Of a DNA stretch of 10,718 bases, positions 7,216-10,718 are shown piece after piece. The stretch spans positions 1 to 10,718 of the forward strand of contig JBDIBB010000128.1 in NCBI GenBank assembly GCA_039812685.1, given 5' to 3'. This DNA is from JBDIBB01 sp039812685. GTDB taxonomy: Bacteria > Acidobacteriota > Vicinamibacteria > Vicinamibacterales > JAFNAJ01. The notes under the pieces are model-generated. The model was not told where the DNA came from. It searched no databases and saw only the letters and a program-made list of their open reading frames with translations. A program made the translations under genes and the position numbers. Within the stretch, counting starts at the first letter, position 1; every line of letters begins with the position of its first letter.

Positions 7216-7252
7216 AATCACGAACGTCGAACCGGAATCACCAAAACGTGAT
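7216..7252. promoter_or_regulatory. Repeated half-sites, possible activator-binding region
   Basis: On the plus strand AATCAC occurs at 7216-7221 and again at 7236-7241, 20 bases apart (about two helical turns). The second copy also forms an inverted repeat ATCAC-N6-GTGAT at 7237-7252. The patch is clearly richer in A/T than its surroundings and lies roughly 100-140 bases upstream of the start predicted from the sigma-54 candidate, a usual distance for an enhancer. The repeats are seen; the binding role is inferred. Confidence 0.3.
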
Positions 7253-7341
7253 CGGCGGCGGCAGCCGGGACACGCGCGGGGCGGAGGTCGCGGCCCGGTT
7301 CGGCACCGGTCGGAGACGGCCTCGCGCGACGGCTGACGACC

Positions 7342-7364
7342 GCGCGCCCCCGCGCAGGGCGCGC
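7342..7364 (-). terminator. GC hairpin downstream of the symporter gene
   Basis: A perfect 8-base stem (GCGCGCCC with GGGCGCGC) around a 7-base loop lies 28-50 bases beyond the symporter stop codon at 7392. There is no T-tract after it, so it is only a possible terminator or 3'-end stabiliser, although its position at the end of the lyase/symporter operon fits. Confidence 0.4.
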
Positions 7365-7391
7365 CGCGGGCTCCGCCGGGCCCGTTCGCGC

Positions 7392-9095
7392 CTACTGCGG
7401 GTTCGCGCGCGCCGGCTGCCTCGGCATCACGAGGCTGAGCAGGACGCCCACGGTGAACACGGTGAGCGCGCCGACGACGTTCAGCCAGAGGAAGGCCACG
7501 TCCGTGGTGAAGGCGACGTAGCCCACCGTGCCCATACCGACCAGCAGCGACACGAACGCGGCGTGGCCCGACGCGCGCTTCCAGAGGATGGCCAGCATGA
7601 AGACGCCGAGGATCGATCCGTAGAAGAAGGAGCCGAAGCGGTTCACCACTTCGATCAGCGATCCGAGCTCGGCCGCATAGATCGCGACGATGCAGGCGAA
7701 GGTGCCCCAGAAACCCGTCGCGATCTTCGACACCGCGAGATAGTGCGCGTCGCTCGCCTCCTTGCGCGCGAACCGCCGGTAGAAGTCGATCACGGTGGCG
7801 GTGGAGAGCGAGTTCAGCTCGGCGGCGATGCTCGACATGGCGGCGGCGAAGATCGCGGCCAGCAGCAGCCCGACCACGCCGATCGGCATGTAGGTGGTGA
7901 TGAAGGTGGGGAAGACGTAGTTGACGTCGTTGTAGCGCTGTCCCGTGACGCGGCTGACGAGCGTCGTCGCCTCGTCGCGCAGCGTCTTCATGCCGGCCTC
8001 GGCGGCGCGGAACCGCGAGGTCTCGGCGGCGATGGCCGTGTCGTCGCCCGATTGCCTGGCGGCATTCAGGGCGCGCGCCGTCTCGCCGCGCTCGCGGCGC
8101 ACCGACTCGTAGCGCTGCTCCAGCGCCTGGAGTTCGCCGGCGCTCGCGCTGCTGCGCACCCTGGCCTCCTCCACCTTGTTGAAGAGCAGCGGCGGCGGGG
8201 TGAACAGGTGGAAGGCGAAGAGCAGCACGCCGACCAGCAGCACCAAGGCCTGCAGCGGGATCTTCCAGTAGGCGCTCATCAACAGTGACGACCGCGCCTC
8301 GTCGATCGACTTCGCCGTGAGGTAGCGCTGCACCTGGCTCTGGTCGGTGCCGAAGTAGGAGAGGAAGAGGAACAGCGCGGCGATGGTGCCCGACCAGAAC
8401 GTGTACTGGTCGGTGAAGCTGAACGTGAAGTCGAAGGTCCTCATGCGGCCGGTGGCGCCGGCGATGTGCAGCGCGTCGCCCAGGCCGACGCCGTCGGGCA
8501 GGCCGAGGATGAGGGCGATGACGGCGGCCACCAGCCCGCCGACGATCAGGAACATCTGCTTCACGTCCGTCCAGGTGACGGCCTGCACGCCGCCGTACAT
8601 GGTGTAGAGCGCGGTGGGCAGGCCGATGGCCAGGCACGTGAGGGTGAAGTTCCAGCCGAAGACCACCGAGAGCACCACCGCGGGCGCCGAGATCACGACG
8701 CCGGTCGACATCCCGCGCGAGAGCAGGAACAGCAGGCTCGTCATCGCCCTGGTCTTCGCGTCGAAGCGGCGCTCCAGGTACTCGTAGGCCGTGAAGACGT
8801 GCGCCCGGTGGAAGAACGGAACGAGCGTCACCGACAGCACGATCATCGCGATGGGCAGCGCGAAGTAGAACTGCAGGAAGCGCATGCCGTCGGCATAGGC
8901 CTGGCCGGTGGTGCCGATCAGCGTGATGGCGCTCAGCTGCGTGGCCATCACGGAGAGGCCGACGGCCCACCAGGGCAGCGAGCGGTTGGCGAGGAAGTAC
9001 CCCTCGATTTCGTGGCTGTCCTTCGTGTGCTGGATGCCGGTCCAGACGATCCAGGTCAGGTAGGCCCCGACGATGAGCCAATCGATCCAGTGCAT
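7392..9095 (-). CDS. Sodium/solute symporter, SSS (SLC5) family
   Basis: A 567-residue inner-membrane transporter expected to import a small organic solute with Na+. The first helix begins at once (MHWIDWLIVGAYL). Family features in order: SVMATQLSAITLIGTTGQAYADG (residues 48-70, TM1/TM2 region; read as SVMATQLSAIT and GTTGQAYADG), the R-rich loop AYEYLERRFD (103-112), a TMYGGVQAVTWTDVKQ segment (165-180), a FGTDQSQVQRYL segment (248-259), and FAAAMSSIAAELNSLST (416-432). The Ser-Ser in the last segment matches the sodium site of TM8 in this family. Between residues 305 and 388 there is a charged, helix-forming, Glu/Arg/Ala-rich insert between membrane segments. The ATG at 9095 has no clear Shine-Dalgarno site and follows a perfect hairpin by 17 bases. 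It is the last gene of the operon with the ArgH-family lyase and a 46-residue membrane protein. The substrate cannot be deduced. Confidence 0.9.
   Translation of the reverse strand: MHWIDWLIVGAYLTWIVWTGIQHTKDSHEIEGYFLANRSLPWWAVGLSVMATQLSAITLIGTTGQAYADGMRFLQFYFALPIAMIVLSVTLVPFFHRAHVFTAYEYLERRFDAKTRAMTSLLFLLSRGMSTGVVISAPAVVLSVVFGWNFTLTCLAIGLPTALYTMYGGVQAVTWTDVKQMFLIVGGLVAAVIALILGLPDGVGLGDALHIAGATGRMRTFDFTFSFTDQYTFWSGTIAALFLFLSYFGTDQSQVQRYLTAKSIDEARSSLLMSAYWKIPLQALVLLVGVLLFAFHLFTPPPLLFNKVEEARVRSSASAGELQALEQRYESVRRERGETARALNAARQSGDDTAIAAETSRFRAAEAGMKTLRDEATTLVSRVTGQRYNDVNYVFPTFITTYMPIGVVGLLLAAIFAAAMSSIAAELNSLSTATVIDFYRRFARKEASDAHYLAVSKIATGFWGTFACIVAIYAAELGSLIEVVNRFGSFFYGSILGVFMLAILWKRASGHAAFVSLLVGMGTVGYVAFTTDVAFLWLNVVGALTVFTVGVLLSLVMPRQPARANPQ
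7932..8183 (-). other. Charged helical insert coding segment in the symporter
   Basis: Residues 305-388 of the symporter are hydrophilic and rich in Glu, Arg and Ala (for example EEARVRSSASAGELQALEQR), with spacing suggestive of coiled-coil helices, and end just before NYVFPTFITTYMPIG, where the next membrane helix starts. I recall similar inserts in some SSS proteins of Acidobacteriota and Bacteroidota, so it may be a subfamily trait. Confidence 0.6.
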
Positions 9096-9112
9096 CAGTG
9101 GCGGTGGCGCGC

Positions 9113-9135
9113 GGGATCGCCCGGCGGGCGATCCC
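9113..9135 (-). repeat. Perfect 10-bp inverted repeat before the symporter start
   Basis: GGGATCGCCC (9113-9122) and GGGCGATCCC (9126-9135) are perfect reverse complements around a 3-base loop. The hairpin lies between the small membrane gene stop (9145) and the symporter ATG (9095). It has no following T-run, so it is more likely a processing, stability or translation-control element than a terminator. A partial terminator that lowers symporter expression remains possible. Confidence 0.6.
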
Positions 9136-9144
9136 CCGGGGAAG

Positions 9145-9285
9145 CTAGTGCGTGAAATACCACTGGAACGCGTAGAGCGCGCCCAGCACGAGCACCCATA
9201 CGATGAAGACGGAGAGATAGGTGCGCGACATGTCGGTGTCGCCCGAGTCGCGTGGGCCGCCGGCGCGGCTGGCAGGGTCGGACAT
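9145..9285 (-). CDS. 46-residue single-pass membrane protein, candidate symporter accessory subunit
   Basis: The minus strand encodes 46 residues: a polar, Gly/Asp/Arg-rich N-terminus (MSDPASRAGGPRDSGDTDMS), then one hydrophobic segment TYLSVFIVWVLVLGALYAF (about residues 22-40) and the end QWYFTH before TAG. The ATG at 9285 lies 2 bases after the lyase stop and has GGAG 8 bases upstream inside the lyase gene, so translation is probably coupled. The charge pattern suggests the N-terminus is cytoplasmic or ambiguous. Its place directly before an SSS symporter recalls the small accessory membrane proteins known beside some SSS transporters (such as YhdT with PanF, DUF4212 proteins, and proteins annotated as symporter small accessory protein). 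A second Met at residue 19 could give a 28-residue form. Coding is supported by the ribosome site, the tight spacing and the clean membrane segment; the function is inferred. Confidence 0.75.
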   Translation of the reverse strand: MSDPASRAGGPRDSGDTDMSRTYLSVFIVWVLVLGALYAFQWYFTH

Positions 9286-9287
9286 CC

Positions 9288-10718
9288 TCAGATCTCCGCC
9301 GCCCGCGCTTTCAGGGCGGCCGCGGCGGCCGCCAGGCCTTCACGGGCGCCAGCCAGCCACCGGGCGTCGGCCTCGGTCCGCTCACGCTCGACGCCGATGG
9401 CGCGCGTCGTTTCCTCCGGCGCCGGCCCGCCCCAGGTCCGGCGGACGCGGACGAAGTGCTCGGGACTCAGCCAGGCGCGCACCTGCGGTTCCTCCACGCG
9501 TACGGCGGCTCCCGTCACCTCGGCCGATGCCTCGGCGAGCAGGTCGGCCAGCGGTCGCTCCGGGGTCCGCGAATGGCTCGCGATCAGCCGCTGGGCGATG
9601 GCGTGACTGTGCTTGAACGACAGGCCGTGGTCGCGCGTGAGCGTGTCGGCCAGTTCCGTGATGGTGATCCAGTTCTCACCGGCGCGCCGCCGCATCAGGT
9701 CGACGTTCACGTCGGCGCCGCGCATGGCCGCCGCCACGAGCGCGGTGGCGCGGTGGGCATCGCGGAAGGCGCCGTCGACCAGCGGCTGCAGGTCGTCCTC
9801 GGTGTCGACGATGTCGCCGAAGGGCGTGTTGTGGACCGCGGTCATCACGCCCATCGCCTGGCCGAGCGCCCGCGAGGAGATGGCCCGCGCGTGCTCCAGG
9901 GCCACCGGGTTGCGCTTCTGCGGCATGATGCTGCTGCCCTGCACGAAGCCATCGGGTAGCCGCAGGTACCCGAACTCCATCGTGCACCACAGCAGCATGT
10001 CCTGCAGGAAGCGGCCGAGGCCCACCAGCAGCACGCCGGTCGCCGAGAGCGCCTCGAGCGTGTAGTCGATCGTGGCGATGCTGCCGTAGGTGTTGCCCGT
10101 GGGCCCGCTGAAGCCGAGCAACGCCGCGGTGCGGGTGCGATCGATCGGGAAGCCCGTGCCGGTAATCGCGCACGCGCCGAGCGGGTTGTGGTTCGTCGTC
10201 GCGTAGGCCGCCGCCAGCCGCGTCGCGTCCCGGCCGAACTGCTCGATCGCCCCCAGCAGGTAATGGGCCACGGTCGAGGCCTGGGCGGGCTGGGTGTGCG
10301 TGTGCGCCGCGAAGACGGTCTCCCGGTGCCGTTCGGCCATCTCGAGCAGCGCGCGCCGCAGCGCGACGACCGACTCGACCAGCGCCAGGATGCGCTCCCG
10401 CTGGCGCATCCGGTAGATGGTCATGTCGATGTCGTTGCGGCTGCGCGCCGTGTGGAGGCGACCGGCAACCTCTTCGCCGCACGCGCGAACCAGCAGGCGG
10501 TCGACGTAGAAGAAGAGATCCTCGTACGTGCCGTCGTAGCGCACGTCCCGGATCGCGTCCTGATCGATCCCGTCCAGCGCCACGCGAATTCGGTGGGCGT
10601 CCTCGCGCGTCACGATGCCGCGTTCCACCAGCATCACCAGATGGGCGTAGTGCATCGAGAGCAGCGGTTCGAGGAACAGTGCCTTGGCGTCGTCGAAGTT
10701 GTCGGTGAGGACGTGAGA
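9288..10718 (-). CDS. Argininosuccinate lyase-family enzyme, divergent (N-terminus outside window)
   Basis: At least 476 residues of a fumarase/aspartase superfamily lyase; the frame is still open at the window edge, where it reads SHVLTDNFDDAKALFLEPLL before the internal Met at 10655. Numbering from that Met: RLHTARSRND (66-75) corresponds to the ArgH substrate-binding HTGRSRND region; HTHTQPAQ (118-125) contains the catalytic-base His region; and GSSIMPQKRNP (240-250, bases 9906-9938) is the superfamily signature loop with the catalytic Ser. These enzymes work as cytoplasmic tetramers that release fumarate from an amino-succinyl compound. Differences from typical biosynthetic ArgH (HTARSRNDIDMT, EDLFFYVDRLL, KRNPVALEH) place it in an ArgH-like side clade. 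It is the first visible gene of an operon with a small membrane protein and a symporter, which suggests degradation of an imported substrate rather than arginine synthesis. I therefore give no gene symbol. Family is firm; the exact reaction is not. Confidence 0.87.
   Translation of the reverse strand, partial: SHVLTDNFDDAKALFLEPLLSMHYAHLVMLVERGIVTREDAHRIRVALDGIDQDAIRDVRYDGTYEDLFFYVDRLLVRACGEEVAGRLHTARSRNDIDMTIYRMRQRERILALVESVVALRRALLEMAERHRETVFAAHTHTQPAQASTVAHYLLGAIEQFGRDATRLAAAYATTNHNPLGACAITGTGFPIDRTRTAALLGFSGPTGNTYGSIATIDYTLEALSATGVLLVGLGRFLQDMLLWCTMEFGYLRLPDGFVQGSSIMPQKRNPVALEHARAISSRALGQAMGVMTAVHNTPFGDIVDTEDDLQPLVDGAFRDAHRATALVAAAMRGADVNVDLMRRRAGENWITITELADTLTRDHGLSFKHSHAIAQRLIASHSRTPERPLADLLAEASAEVTGAAVRVEEPQVRAWLSPEHFVRVRRTWGGPAPEETTRAIGVERERTEADARWLAGAREGLAAAAAALKARAAEI
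9294..9297 (-). promoter_or_regulatory. Ribosome binding site of the 46-residue membrane protein
   Basis: On the minus strand GGAG lies within the last codons of the lyase gene, 8 bases before the ATG at 9285. It supports this very short gene as real and points to coupling with lyase translation. Confidence 0.6.

Larger units (their letters stand above)
7108..7391 (-). other. Leader region between the symporter gene and the pilin operon
   Basis: This 284-base stretch contains no convincing gene. Read in the direction of transcription it holds a GC-rich hairpin just beyond the symporter stop, a GC-rich unstructured part, an AT-richer patch with repeated AATCAC/GTGAT half-sites (7216-7252), two copies of ACGGCCGCGCC on the plus strand (7187-7197 and 7202-7212, 15 bases apart), and the candidate sigma-54 promoter next to the pilin start. 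I looked for a c-di-GMP (GEMM) riboswitch, which sometimes precedes pilin genes, and did not see its conserved core. Confidence 0.6.

Noticed and set aside
7108..7391. c-di-GMP riboswitch or small RNA in the pilin leader
   Set aside because: No conserved GEMM core or other known riboswitch pattern could be read there.
6538..9081. Single 847-codon minus-strand frame ending as the GspH/FimT-like protein
   Set aside because: The upstream two thirds run out of frame through the symporter gene and read as Arg-rich nonsense; the prepilin leader defines the start at 7107.

Overview
The window is very GC-rich and carries a zinc metalloprotease of the DUF5117/DUF4953 type, a large PilX-type prepilin, a sodium/solute symporter and a lyase of the ArgH family. 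This combination, with compact operons and long stop-free antisense frames caused by the GC bias, fits an Acidobacteriota genome, perhaps class Vicinamibacteria. That placement is inferred from protein style only. No rRNA, tRNA, mobile element, CRISPR array or phage gene is visible.

Layout. (1) 1-2073 (+) is the C-terminal part of a secreted-type zinc metalloprotease whose N-terminus lies outside the window. (2) 2074-2185 is a convergent gap with a strong hairpin. (3) 2186-7107 (-) is a tight four-gene minor-pilin operon read in the order GspH/FimT-like, PilV-like, PilW-like, giant PilX-like, with gaps of 17, 8 and 10 bases. Each protein has an N-terminal prepilin-type hydrophobic helix. (4) 7108-7391 is the leader of that operon. 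It holds a candidate sigma-54 promoter, upstream AT-richer half-sites that could bind an activator, and a hairpin beyond the symporter stop. (5) 7392-10718 (-) is a second operon read as ArgH-family lyase (N-terminus cut by the window edge), a 46-residue single-pass membrane protein, and an SSS-family sodium/solute symporter.

Working model. The pilin operon would encode the priming or tip complex of a type IV pilus or related pseudopilus. No PilY1 follows PilX here, and the PilX-like protein is far larger than usual and has a DxNxNGxxD calcium-type loop, so it may supply tip functions that other bacteria place in PilY1. The lyase/small protein/symporter operon looks like uptake of a small metabolite coupled to its cleavage rather than ordinary arginine biosynthesis. 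The small membrane protein is a candidate accessory subunit of the symporter and is easily missed because of its size. The substrate cannot be told from the sequence.
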